Assembly (NCBI GenBank): GCA_006176705.1
Contig: QRFJ01002503.1
Location: 341,109-405,108, forward strand
Reading direction: 5' to 3'
DNA length: 64,000 nucleotides
DNA from: Cocos nucifera
Taxonomy: Eukaryota; Streptophyta; Magnoliopsida; Arecales; Arecaceae
A program made the position numbers and the translations under genes. The notes under the pieces were generated by a model. The model did no database searches and was not told the origin of the DNA. It saw only the letters and a list, made by a program, of their open reading frames with translations. This document shows, in pieces, positions 36,451-49,379 of the stretch (position 1 is the first letter of the stretch; every line of letters begins with the position of its first letter).

Positions 36451-37811
36451 TGGCCACCCTGAAGAATAAGAAGGAGGCTGGTTCTTCTGAAAGTATGCTC
36501 GTTATTGAGTCTAACCTTACGATTTCTTCTGCATCCAGTTGGGTGCTTGACTCTGGTTCTAGTGCTCATTTGTGCACTTCTATGCAGGATCTTGAGGATA
36601 GCAGGAGGCTGAGGGATGGTGAGATGATCCTGCACGTCAGAAATGGAGCAAGGGTTGCTACCATGGCCGTGGAAACATACCCTCTTCGACTACCATCTGG
36701 TTTAGACTTAGTATTAAAAGACTGTTATTATGTGCCTGCAGCAAGCAGAAATTTGATTTCTGTTTCTTGCCTTGCATTAGAAGGCTATGTAATTAGTTTT
36801 CTTAAGGACCATTGTAACATTCTTTATGAAAGAAATAAAATTGCAAGTGGTTTTCTTATTAACGGTCTTTATCAGTTACATGTTGATGTATCTATTTTTA
36901 ATTTTGAGCAAAATGTGAATGCCATAAAATCAAAACGACCTAGGGATAGTCCAAATGATAGGTATCTATGGCACCTAAGATTAGGTCATATAGCAGAAGA
37001 TAGGGTTAACAAATTGGAGAAAATTGGGCTATTGAGTCCATTGACTTCCGAGTCATATCCAATTTGTGAATCCTGTCTTCATGGCAAAATGACTAAGCTC
37101 CCTTTTGTAGGACATGGGGAAAGGGCCACGGATCTTCTTGCCCTAGTACATACTGATGTGTGCGGCCCATTTGATGTGCCGGCTAGAGGCAACTTTAGTC
37201 TACTTCATAACCTTTACCGATGATTTATCTAGGTATGGGTATGTGTATCTTATGAGACACAAGTCTGAAGCTTTTGAAAAGTTCAAAGAATTCAGACATG
37301 AAGTAGAAAAGCAAATTGAAAAATCCATTAAGGTTCTTCGATCAGATCGAGGAGGTGAATACCTTAGTCGGAATTCCTGGACTATCTCAAGAAAAATGGC
37401 ATAGTCTCTCAATGGACTCCACCAGGAACACCTCAACTCAATGGGGTTTCAGAATGGAGGAACCGGACCCTATTAGATATGGTCCGATCCATGATGAGCT
37501 TCACAGACCTTCCTGATTTTCTTTGGGGATACTGTTTGTTAACTGCAATATACTTACTGAATAGGGTTCCTTCTAAAATCATTCCTACCACACCGTATGA
37601 GATATGGCATGGTAAGAAACCAAGTCTGAGTCATCTCAGAATTTGGGGTTGTCCGGCTCATGTCAAAAGACAACAAGCGGACAAGTTAGACTTTAGGTCC
37701 TTTAGAGCTCGATTCATAGGATATCCTAAAGAGTCATTAGGATATTATTTCTACATTCCAGAAGATCACAATGTGATTGTGAGTCGACATGCCATCTTTC
37801 TTGAAAAATAG
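36451..37811 (+). pseudogene. Protease-integrase region of E2
   Basis: 36372-37223 is open. The protease active site WVLDSGSSAHLC (about 36540-36575) has an intact Asp. The Gag-pre-integrase/HHCC zinc domain (LWHLRLGHIAEDRVNKL ... CESCLHGKM) is complete, followed by VHTDVCGPF, the first core Asp. A frameshift near 37200 moves reading to 37156-37404 (FTDDLSRYGYVYLMRH, RSDRGGEYL). Another shift leads to 37479-37811 with the PYEIWHGKKPSLSHLRIWGC signature. Better preserved than E1 and E3 but not able to make one Pol protein. Confidence 0.88.
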
Positions 37812-39613
37812 TTTATTCAAGATAGCGGCATTGGAAAGCAGATCAAGCTCGATGAGAAAGTCTCACAAGAGCAACGAGCTAAGGACCAAATGGAACCAAA
37901 TCAGGTTAAGCCAATCCATACACTACCTCCTCCACCTCGTAGATCGGAAAGAATTTTTCCATCCTCCTGAGAGGTACTTAGGTACTATTTCAGAGGAAGT
38001 AGAGAAAATGTTCCTCGTAGGTAATGGGGTTCATGGTGATGATCCCAAAACCTATAACGAGATGATATCAGATATCGACTCTGAGAAATGGTTAGAGGCA
38101 ATGAAGTCAGAAATTGACTCGATGCACTCAAACCAAGTCTGGACCTTGGTAGATCCACCAGAAGGTATAGTACCTATTGGGTGTAAATGGATCTTCAAGA
38201 GAAAGATTGGTGCAGATGAGAATGTGGAGACATTCAAAGCTAGATTAGTGGCAAAAGGTTATAGTCAACGCGAAGGCATTGACTATCAGGATACCTTTTC
38301 GCCAGTAGCTATGCTAAAATCCATTCGCACATTGCTTGCTGTTGCAGCCTATTTCGATTATGAAATATGGCAAATGGATGTGAAAATGGCATTCTTAAAT
38401 GGATATCTTGAGGAAGATATCTATATGGAACAGCCGCTAGGTTTCACATCCAGTGATGATGATCACAAAGTATGCAAGCTGCAAAGGTCCATATATGGAC
38501 TTAAGCAAGCATCTCGGAGCTGGAATACTCATTTTAATGATGTGATCAAAATATTTGGTTTCATCAAAAATGAGGAGGAGCCATGTATCTTCAAAAAGGT
38601 CAGTGGGAGCGCTGTTGTCTTCCTCGTATTGTACGTGGATGACATCCTCCTTATTGGGAAATGATATTCCCATGTTGACCATAGTTAAAATATGGTTATC
38701 TAAAGAATTCTCCATGAAAGACCTAGGAGAAGCATCCTTTATTCTAGGAATTAAGGTCTATAGAGATAGACCGAATAGGATGCTAGGACTTTCACAGAAG
38801 ATGTACATAGAGGAAGTGCTAAAGAGGTTTAGTATGGAAAACTCTAAGAGGGGTTTAGTACCCTTCAGACATGGCATTCATCTTTCCAAGAAGATGTGCC
38901 CTAGCACACCTGAGAAAATAGAATGCATGAGCAAGATCCCTTATGCTTCAGCAATAGGGAGCCTCATGTATGCCATGTTATGTACACGACCTGATATAGC
39001 CCATGCTGTGAGTATCACAAGTAGATATCAGTCAACTCCAGGTGAAGAGCACTGGACTTCTGTGAAATGTATCCTTAAGTACTTGAGAAGAACTAAGGAT
39101 ATGTTATTGATCTTTGGCAATAGAGAACTCCAAGTCTAGGGATATACAGACTCGAATTTTATGTCTGATATAGATGATCGAAAGTCGATATCTGGAAGTC
39201 TATTTTTATGCAATGGTGGAGCTGTTAGTTGGAAGAGTTTCAAACAGACAGTAATAGCAGATTTCACCATAGAAGCAGAATATGTTGCTGCATTGAAAGC
39301 TGTAAAAGAGGCATTTTGGTATAAGAAGTTTGCCGTAGAGATCGAAGTGATGCCATTAGATGCCATTCCTCTGTACTGCGACAACAATGGCACTATAGCC
39401 CTTGCTAAGGAGCCGAGGTCTCACCAAAAATTCAAGCACATCGAGCAGCGACATCATCTTATCCGCGATTATCTCGAGAAGGGTTATGTCGAGGTCAAGA
39501 GAGTCAACTCCATAGATAATGTAGCAGACCCGCTTACAAAGCCATTGGGCCAACAGAAGATCGAAGCCCACCTTGAGAAGATGGGACTTAGATTTGTAGC
39601 CAATTGGCTTTAG
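37812..39613 (+). pseudogene. Reverse transcriptase-RNase H region of E2
   Basis: 37789-38664 is open through the RT fingers and palm: WTLVDPPEGIVPIGCKWIFKRK, DYQDTFSPVAMLKSIR, QMDVKMAFLNGYL, YGLKQASRSW and catalytic YVDD (38632-38643). A one-base shift right after YVDD (about 38660) moves reading to 38555-39139. A TAG near 39139 then precedes RNase H (39161-39613), which has DRKSISG, EAEYVAA and LYCDNNG and ends with a stop next to the polypurine tract 'aagtgggag' (39617-39625). Confidence 0.9.
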
Positions 39614-39627
39614 GTCAAGTGGGAGTT

Positions 39628-41894
39628 TGTTAGATATGTGTGTCCTAGAAGTCAGAATTGGCTGACACTTGTAATACACTTCTAAGGGCAAAATTATAAT
39701 TTTAACTATAAATAATAAAATGGATTATTTTCTATCATATAAGTGTATTTAGTGTCTGTGATACATCCCTTGAGTTAATGGTAATGATAATTCATATTTT
39801 CAAGAGTTGAAAATTTAAGATCAAAATTTTCATTATTAACTCATAAAATGCTCCTGACCGTAGGATCATCATGAGGATGGTGATTGATCTGAAAGATTAT
39901 TGTACAATCACTTTTTTATAGTAGATGAGTCTTAAGTCTATGGTGTAGAGACAACGGAGTGAGAGTACAGGTACTCGTTAGAGAACGAGGGCACTGAGCG
40001 TGACCACCTCGAATAGTCATAAGGAAGTCTACCTTTTCATCGATAACTGACTTGATGCTATAGTGGTGTATCTGATTCTTTGACCTGAGGTGCATCGATA
40101 GTTTACCTTGAGGGTGTTATAATTTGACTACACCATGACTCGATCTCTTAGCATTCAAAATCCTGAGGTGCATGTTGGCTATAGTATGTTCATTGTAGGA
40201 ATTGGATTGCACCAAGATGGAATCTATCTATCTCGATAGAAGAGGAGCAACCCTATGATGATCATGAGAATCAAGTCCATAAGCCCATGGCCATGGTAGA
40301 GTGTGAAATAATAGAAGGAGTTTCTATTAAGGTTTTCACATCGGACTTGAATTGAATGATTAAATCATATGATAGAAATTAGGGTTTGACGAGTTCACCT
40401 TAACCCTAATCTAATTGGGGCTTAAGATAGAAGAACTTAATGACACAAGTAGCTGCACCGAGAGGTTCATTTTAGGTTTTGATGGGTTGCCACCATATGC
40501 TACTAGGTGTCACTGGTGGATTTTGGGTGCAATTAGAATGATTTAGATGATCGATCATTCTAAGTTGTCTGAATCAGAAAAGTTTTGATCCATCGAAAAG
40601 AGTTTCGATGATGTCGATGATGGAGGCATGACATGTCCCATTACCATACAGAACTGAACCTAACTGGGTCATACAAAAAAGGGTTTGGATTTGAATATTA
40701 TCAATTAGACTAACCCAGTTCAATTGATTTGAATAAGATTCAATTAGGTTCAAGGAAATCATGCTAGCACATGATTGAGCCTAACATTCTCCTTTTTCTA
40801 TCATAAAAGTTATCTCGACTGAGCCAAATGAGTTTGTGCTCACTCAGGTACTTTTACCTGATCTGATTGAAGCTTATTCAAGTCAGAAAAGGATTGTCTT
40901 AATTTATGAGTTAAATTTGAGACAACACTTGCTATTTTCCATCACCTGCTAATTCTTATACTTTGACTTGGTCAAACATTGACCTTTGACCCTTGGACAT
41001 CTGCTCATATATCATGCACTTATTGGAGAGCAGATAGGGGCTTGTGCCCTCTCTGAAAATTGGAAAGAAGGGGGCGCACGCCTAGGATGGCATGCGCCCA
41101 TGGATAGGGACGTTGGAGTCCCATATGGATGGGACTCTAGGTTGCTTCTTGGTTTCTACTTAGGTGGCCCTTGGGTATCTACTTTGATCAGTCTTAGGCG
41201 CCATCTAAGAATGAACCTGTGGGTTTCTTATCTGATTGGATCAGGTGATGTCATCCCATCAATCAGATTTAGATCTGATTGCATGAAGCAATATGATTGG
41301 CTGGGGTGATGCAGCATTGCATGATGCAGCAGAGTCTATAAATAGATCCTATCTGCGCCCACTTTTAAAAAGAGTTCCTCTTAACCCACGTCCCAAGGCT
41401 GTCCCTCTCCCTTCTCCATGCCACCATCTGACCCTCTCTCTCCTCTCCACGCTCAAGAAAGTTAGATCTTCAGATTAGTGTGAGTCAGGTAAGGAAAGGC
41501 TGACGAAAAAGGAAGAAGGTAGCACTGCTGCAGAGATGATGGATGATCTTCAGAAGAAGTTTTGAAGATCCTCTAAATTAGATTTAGATCTAATTTTTAA
41601 AGAAAAGAAAGAGAAGGAGAAGATCTCCAGATCCAGTCCAAGTGGATATCGGTAGAGACCAAGCGCTTGCGTAGCTAGATCCAGAATCTCAAGGCTTCAA
41701 GAGGATCATCAACGAATAATCAGATTATCCAGAATCAAGATAAAATTAATTTAGAATTAATTTAATTTTATTTTCTTATTTATTAGATCATAAAATCAGA
41801 TCTGATTAGGATCTAAGAAGAAATTTTTGAAATATGCCTCTCGATCCATTCAAATCTGAGCGAACCTGACCCCGAAAATCTGATTTTTCCTTCA
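39628..41894 (+). repeat. 3' LTR of E2 (2,267 bp)
   Basis: Starts two bases after the polypurine tract and ends CCTTCA just before the GGAGG flank. Differs from the 5' LTR by scattered substitutions and small indels. Confidence 0.9.
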
Positions 41895-42060
41895 GGAGGA
41901 AGAAGATCAGGTTTTAGTAGAGGATCAGTAGCAAGGATCAGATTTAGATTTTCTCCAGGCTTTGTGAGGAAATAAGAGATCTAAGGATTGCTGTCCATCT
42001 TTCCTAGTCAAGGTAATTTTTTAGATATACCTATTTGCTATTTTTTGATTCGGATTGATC

Positions 42061-42535
42061 ATGGAAGGCAGCGGGTTGAAGGTAGAATTTGAGAAGTTTG
42101 ACGATAAAGAAAGTTTCACGATATGAAAAATTAGGATGGAGGATCTGCTAGTTCAGATGGATTAGATTTAGTCTTGAAGGATAGGCCAGAAGAGATGACA
42201 GACAAGATGTGGATGTCCTTGGAGAAAAAGACATATGCCACGATTAGAGTTTGTCTAGTAGATGAGATTTTGTATGCCATGTTGGAAGAGAGGACATCCA
42301 AGAATTTATGATCGAGGTTGTGCCAGTTGTGCATGAAGAAGAACATGTGCAATAAATTAATATAGAAGAAGCAAATATACAACCTTCGGATGCAGGAGGA
42401 TGAGGATGTTGCGAGACATATTCAGTGTTTTGACCGGATGAACATGGACTTGTTCAACATTAGGATGGATCTTGAAGAGAAGGACAAGAATTTATTATTG
42501 CTGTGTTCATTATCTGGGAGCTTCATGTGGAAAAT
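42061..42535 (+). pseudogene. gag of element H, first part
   Basis: The ATG is at 42061. Recognisable blocks are KFDDKESFTI, RMEDLLVQ, PEEMTDKMW, LVDEILYAMLEERTSKNL, YNLRMQEDEDVARHIQ and DLEEKDKNLLLLCSL, the pattern of the UBN2-type Gag of Ty1/Copia elements. There are in-frame stops (about 42124) and a frameshift near 42165. It is cut at 42535 by E3. The next bases of this gene are at 53433. Confidence 0.85.
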
Positions 42536-45023
42536 TATATTCTAAAGTCGATCATCAGTATGTTGACGGTTGTGCTATCTTGTACTTGTAAATAATTTAT
42601 TATTGAATAAAATATTATTTTGGCCTTTTCATTATAAAATCTACATCTTCTAATAAACTTTTTTTGTTATAATGAAGTCTTTAGGACTATTTAGTTTTGA
42701 TAAAGAAAGAATTTATCAATTAGTCCTTAAACTATTCACGATCAAATGATATGTTGTTAATTAGGACGATAATGTTTATCGAGTATAGGTCGCTGCATAC
42801 CATATAGGTTGATTGTTCTCTTAATCAAGGAGTGTGGATATACTGATATGGCATACAGGTGAGATGTAAGGGTACATCATCACTGAATGTGACCAACTTC
42901 AGAGTATTCTACTATTGAGAATTACTTTGATGAGATATGGGTATAAGTGTCCCTTAGACCTGAGATCACCATAGTAGCTTATAAGCAACTCACTGTGCAT
43001 TGGTACCAGACTATCTAAATTTTTAATTCAGTAATAAAAAATTTTTGAGCATAGTTAAGTACTTATGAAGTCGGTGAGTGATCAAGATAGGATTAACCAC
43101 TCCAAGAGTTTGGAGAAAATGTAGTATTGTATTTCAATTTAGCAAAACCTTGACCAAGATAATTCATGAGATGGATTTATTATTTTGAAATACAATATGA
43201 ATGATTTAATCAAAGTTGACAATTAAACTCTGAATCATCCTATGAGCATTAATGTCAAGAGGATGAATTATACGAAAACTATATCCACATGGATTCTAAG
43301 AGTATTGATTTATACATTCGACCTATCCGATCGTTGGATATCATTGCTAGATGATCACTTCGATTGATACTAAAATTTATTCCTATGCTATCGGATTAGG
43401 TTTGAACTTATGAAATTATACACATAAAAGATCTCAATTTGATCGGATGGTTAATCAATAATTTAAAATCATTCTTAGGTCAAACAATCAATACGATTGA
43501 TGTTTGATCTAGTGCAAGTATTGCAGGAGGATCGATTAGCAATTGAATTGCTAATTGGCTTAATTTGATTAAGCCAAAGGATTAAGATTAAGTTAATTAA
43601 ATATAATTTAATTAAATTTGATTTAAACTTGATTGGATCAAGTTTAATTTATTTATTGGATGAGCCAATTGCAAGGGAGAACAAGTTCCTATTCAATTAG
43701 GACTTGTATGCATCCAATTTTTAATTTGATTAAAAATTAAATTATATTTAAATTTAAATTAATTTAATTTAATGAAACTATTAGCTGGACTAAGATCATC
43801 TCTAATTGGGTTGAGTTAGTTTTGATTTAATTAGATTCAAATAACAAGTAAGACTAAGTTAAAACTAGAAGTCCTAGTGTGACTAGGGTTTCTCCATCTT
43901 GCGCCACCTTGCTTTCCATACCCCCACACCAATTTTTTTAAAATTTTCATGAAAAATTTTATTTTTAGAAAGTATTCACATCCTTTTTATGTCTTCCATT
44001 ATTTTAGAAGAAAATTAGTTATGGAATAGATCAAAATAAATAAGTTGTTTTGACCTAGGTCTCTATTGGATAGAGTTTGACATATCATCTTTCCTTATTT
44101 TTTTGAGGCACCAAACCATCTGATTTTCCTCTAATTTTTTCATGAAAAATAGAAAACTTATTTGCACAAACTTCTTAGAGTCTACAAAAAAAAATAAAGA
44201 GGGGACACCCAAGAGTTGGGTGCTCCAATCCTTGCTCAAATTGGACCTACCTTTCTAGGTATTTGACCTAGACAAAGACTCTATCATAACTCTTTATTTA
44301 AAAGAAACTAGGGCATGAGTTTTCTATAAGTTTTAGATCTAAGTGAGAGGTTTGGGATGTGGGATGCTTGGGTGCAAAGAAGATTTGGGTGTGGTACTTC
44401 ATTGAGACACAAACCATTGTGTCCCGGTGAGAGAAAAAAGAAGGGAGAAGAAAGGGTTCTTCTTTAGGATTTTTTCTTGATCCCTTCCTCCTCCTTTTTA
44501 TGATTTTTGAGAGATGTCTCTTCTTCACAAACCTCTTTTCTTCCTTTTGAATATTGGAGAGTCCAAGATTTGAAGAAGGAGGTTCTAGATCAGCCATTAA
44601 AAAAGGATCAGCACAGTACTAGCATGCTGTGCTGATTTCTTGTCATCGACCTTCGGATCTTGCATCGAGGCCTTATGTGGACAATCTGTAGAGGCCAAAA
44701 ATATGTGCGGCTCAGAGCGATGACCTCACCCTTAGATTAGCAAGTTAGGAAACCCAAATTGCAAAGATAAAGGTGATGTGATCTTCTTTCTATTGTCTAG
44801 ATATGATCTAGTATAATATTGCTTTGATGTTGATTTAATCAACATCATCCTTTCTTATTTTTATTTTCAGATTTAAATGCATTCTTAAATCATGTGATAG
44901 GATCCTAGATCTAAAATTCTTTAATATTTTATTATGAATTAATATGATTAGTTTATCTCTTCCGCTGCATGTTTTGAAAAAATTTCAAAATCTGATAAAA
45001 AAACCCTAGATCTATTTTCTTCG
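42536..45023 (+). repeat. 5' LTR of E3 (2,488 bp)
   Basis: Starts TGTGGAAAATTATATTC and ends TTCTTCG, where the partner LTR has TTCCTTCA. Collinear with 50930-53427. Confidence 0.88.
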
Positions 45024-45025
45024 AT

Positions 45026-45037
45026 TAGTATCAGAGC
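45026..45037 (+). other. Degenerate primer-binding site of E3
   Basis: TAGTATCAGAGC, one mismatch from the tRNA-Met site, two bases after the LTR. Confidence 0.75.
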
Positions 45038-46955
45038 ATAGATTCTTTATTACATAATTTTTTATATATTTAAATTAGTAATTTAGATTAGATCTAAATT
45101 ATAATCTATTATTTAAATCTAAAATTAAAAAATAGATCATACCAACTGATTTATAAGGTTGTCTTGCTATAAGGTTTACCCCTTACAGTGTAAAGGTTGT
45201 CCTAGTTCATATAGATTTAATATAAATCATAAATTTATTAGATATAATCTAGATTAATTTATTATTTATTAAATTTAAAAGTATTTAAATCTAAAATTAC
45301 ATGTTTTAGATTGCATGGACTGATCTTATATGGTTGTCCTGCTGTAAGATTTATCTCTTATAGTAGAAAGATTATCATAGTACGTGTTGATCTATAATTC
45401 TAATCAAAAAATTTTTAGATTAGATCTAAAAAATTTTATAATTTGATTGAAAGTATTTCAATCTGATTTTTATCATCATAAATATGTCAGATTTGATCTA
45501 AGATGATTTATGATAGATTAGTATTGAAATTATTTCAATCTTGAATTACATGAATATGTTTAGATTAAATCTAAAGTAGATTCATATTTTTATTATTTAT
45601 ATATTGATTATGAATCAAATATGCAATTGGTTGATAGAACCATATTATAAAATTATTTTATAAATATAAAAATTATTTTTAAAATATCGAATCCCAATCC
45701 TCAGTCCAAAACTTAATTAAGAATTAAGGGTTGTTTGATTAGGATCTAGAATTTTGAATTGAAAATCCTAAGACATAAATCATAACATTTGGGTTAATAG
45801 ATTAGTAAAAATTAGGTTCATTAATTAGGTTAGACCTAAGGTTAGATTAAAAAATAGACTTAATTAAAGAATTGACTAAATCTAATTAATAGTTATCTTA
45901 GATTAGGTCAAGGATTCTCTAAATTAGTTACAATAGTTATGGTTGGTCAAGTCTATGTCTTTAACAAGAATCAAGATGGACTTGATTATTGGCTATGCAG
46001 TCTAGCATGAATTATTAGGTTGATCTAATTGAAACTAATTAATTAGTTGGTATCTAAGGTAAGTCTGGCAATCCAGACTGGTGGTCTTTAATTGATAGTC
46101 TGCTTATTTGGCTATTTTTGATGGTATTTAAGATAAGCTTTGACAGACCCTTCCACTGATCTCACATACCTGACCTTCTTGGTGAAATTATATTTTGATA
46201 AGATCACTTGACAATTCAAGCTGACCCATATCAGTTAGGTAAATCAGTGTGACTGATTCAGGCACTCCTAGATTAGCTTATCAATGGTCTTCCTTAATCT
46301 AACTTGATGAAGTTAGTGGAAGGATCATGATTGACTGGTTTCTCTAACTCTCTTCAAATTAAATTAATTAAATTTTCTAAAATTATTAGATCTTTGAAAC
46401 TGAAATAGTTATGGTGATAACTAGATCATAGCCTTCTATTAAGTGGGTGACAATGAATCCATTAGTTGGATAATCATTAAAGGCCCAAAGGCCTGGTGCT
46501 TATTGGCTAATAAAATTATCATTCATAATATGATTTCTTGACCACGTCTCTCAGAATGATGGTTAGGTTGATCAACCAAAGTTGAACTTAATCATTCATT
46601 GGTTAGATGGACCAAGTATGGTCATGTTAATGGTTAGACCTAATCTGACCTTTTCAGTGGAGGCCAAAGCCTACTAATTAGGAACTAGGGCAAAATTACA
46701 ATACTAAAAATTATTTAAAAAAATAATTGATTATGAACTTATTCTTAGATGTACATGAATTGACCAACTAAAGTTGAGCTTGTGTATAGTCTATGTGGAT
46801 TTTAGTATCCACTAAGAAATTAAGATAATTCCTCGAATTGGAGGTAGAGACTATCAATTTGAATAAAATAGTGAAAGAATCTTTTGATTAAAGTTCAAAT
46901 ATTTAAATTTAATAAATTATTTATTAATTAGATTTTGATTTTTCTTTGTACAGTT

Positions 46956-47765
46956 ATGGCCACTTTTCTTTCGTTCTGATCATTATTGGATAATGATAAG
47001 CTGGTGGGACCCAACTTCAATAGTTGGTACCATAAGTTGAAGATTATTCTAGAGCATGAATGGATCTTATATATCTTGATAGATCTGGCACCTAAGGAGC
47101 TAGCTGCAAATGCACATGGATCAATCAGAGATACTTATTAGAAGTAGCTCAGTGACCAAACCATGGTGCATTGTATTATGCTGGCAGCTATGAGAGATGA
47201 TTTTAGTCACAGATTCGAGACAACTCAGCCAAAAGACATTCTTCAAGTGTTGAATGAGTCTTTTGGCACATCCGATGATGTTGAGAGGCATAAGACTAGT
47301 TGTGCCATCTTCAATGCCAGAATGAAGGATAGAGCTTCAATCACTAATGATCATGTACTATGCATGATCGAGCTGATGGAGCATTTGAGCAAGCTTAACT
47401 TTTTCTTGCATGAACAACTAGAGAAAGATGCAATACTGAACTCACTATCCAAGTCTTATCTTCCATTCCTTACTCATTACAAAATGACAAAACCTGAAGT
47501 TAACTACCATAAGTTACTGAGGTTACTTTAGAACTTTTAGAATGATCACCAGCTCTACAAGAAGTTGGTGAACTTAGTGAGAGGTTCATCTTCCGGTTCT
47601 CGACCCTTTAGGAAAGAAAAGAATAACAAAAAGAAGAAGAGTAAGAAGGTGCAAACTCAGACTGGGATATTTATGCAGGGCCAGATCAAGAAATCCAAGT
47701 TCGATAGGAGTCAAGCAAAGTGCTTCTTATGCAAGAAGCAAGGGCACTGAAAGAGGAACTGTCCT
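46956..47765 (+). pseudogene. gag of E3 (broken)
   Basis: The ATG at 46956 begins a Gag close to that of E1. Readable pieces are 47163-47531 (MLAAMRDDFSHRFE, LHEQLEKDAILNSL, MTKPEVNYHKLL) and 47565-47750. The zinc knuckle at 47721-47762 keeps C-F-L-C-K-K-Q-G-H and the last Cys, but a TGA replaces the Trp after His. Further stops lie upstream, near 47140-47147. Confidence 0.85.
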
Positions 47766-47865
47766 CAGTACATTGCCTCCTTGGATTCAAATAGGTTGAG
47801 AAAGAAGTAAGCTATTGTTGGATAAGGTATTTATATGATAACTTCTTATAATTTCTCTACTTATG

Positions 47866-49200
47866 ATATAACTGACCGGGTATTGGATATCGGTAGCCCT
47901 TACCATATTTGCAATTCATTACAGAGATTGTAGGTCAGTAGGAGATTCGAGCAAGATGAGAGATTTCTGAATGTTGAAGATGGAAGATCAGTTCTAGTTC
48001 TAGCATTAAGAATCTTAAAACTTATATTTGGGTCTCATATCATTATTCTTAGTGACTATCACTTTTGTCCTTGTTTCTTTTTGAATATCATTTTGGTAGG
48101 CCTTTTGGCCAAAAATAATTATGAGATTTCAATAAAGAAAGAATTTTGCAATGTCATTTTGAATGGTATTAATATATTTTTTGGACATCTGAATAATGGG
48201 ATATATATGTTATCACAACATGTTAATATAGTCTACTCCATTGGCAAGCATCCTAGATTAGATAATATGTCTGATATCTACTTATGGCACTGTAGGCTAA
48301 GTCACATTAATAAGAACAAGATAAACAGGTTGACTCAAGAGAAAATTTTTAAAGTCAGTGATTGTGAATCACTTCCAACTTATGAATCTTGTCTTCTTGA
48401 AAAAATGATCAAGTCATCTTTTACTGAAAAAGATGAGAGAGCCACTGAGCTCTTAGATCTAGTACATACTGATGTATACAGACCTATGAGTACAAGTGCT
48501 AGAGTTGGATATTTTTACTTCATCACTTTCATAGATGATCTATCCAGGTATGGATATATCTATCTGATAAAACATAAGTTGGATTCATTTGAAATGTTCA
48601 AATGATTTTGAAATAAAGTAGAAAAATAAACTAAGAAGAGTATTAAAATTCTTCGATCTGACCGAGAAGGTGAATATCTTTCTAATGAGTCTCTCACATA
48701 TCTAAGAAAGAATGGAATTTTCTTCCAATAGACTCCTCCAAGGACACCACAGCATAATGGTGTGTCTGAAAGAAGAAATCGGACTCTATTAGACATGGTT
48801 CGATCCATGATGGATTTTGCCAGCTTATTGATATTCTTTTAGAGATATGCACTCAAATTGACTTGCTATCTATTAAATAGGATTTCAAGTAAGTTTGTAA
48901 TTAAAGTTCCATATGAGATATGAACAGGGCATAAGCCAATACTTTCACATCTTAGGGTATAGGGGTGCCTGGCTTTTGTCAAATGGTTAATCATAGATAA
49001 ACTTGAACCTAGGTCTGATAAATATACATTCATTAGGTACCCCAAAGAAACTAAAGGATATATTTTCTATCATGCTAATGAACAAAAGATGTTCATTAGC
49101 CTTAAGGCAATCATTTTGGAAATAAAGTTTCTTGGTAAAGAAATTATTACCTCTAAGGTTGAATTTAAAAAAGTTCAACAGGTAGAAAATTCGACACCAA
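47866..49200 (+). pseudogene. Protease-integrase region of E3 (broken)
   Basis: The protease motif is DIGS (about 47887), with the Thr of DTG replaced by Ile. The ORF 48081-48605 holds the HHCC region (LWHCRLSHINKNKINRL, YESCLLEKM) and the first core Asp (VHTDVYRP). The second Asp lies in RSDREGEYLSNES (about 48655-48690). Beyond that, stops replace Gln and Trp codons, and the PYEI and LSHL-GC motifs are eroded. Confidence 0.82.
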
Positions 49201-49379
49201 TAGCCGAACCTAAATTGAATTTGATTAGATCAAATTTGGAGCCTAGTATACCTGTACCATTAAGGTGATCCGGTAGAGTACCACATCGGCCGAACAGATA
49301 CTACAGTTTCTTAGTCCGAGATGGTGATCCTATTGAACTCGATGAGAATGATGAGGATTTGATTACCTATATGGATGCA

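Larger units (their letters stand above)
31497..41894 (+). mobile_element. Copia LTR retrotransposon E2 (complete structure, mildly degraded)
   Basis: LTRs 31497-33781 and 39628-41894 begin TGTTAGATATGTGTG and end CTTCA. Between them are a primer-binding site, a long leader, gag, protease, integrase, reverse transcriptase, RNase H and a polypurine tract. Flanks GAAGG (31492-31496) and GGAGG (41895-41899) agree at 4 of 5 positions. It sits in the leader of H. A solo LTR of the same family is at 57414-59680. Confidence 0.92.

Noticed and set aside
36195..36635. 146-aa minus-strand ORF
   Set aside because: Antisense to the Gag lysine-rich tail and protease of E2. Its Phe/Leu runs are complements of AAG-rich codons.
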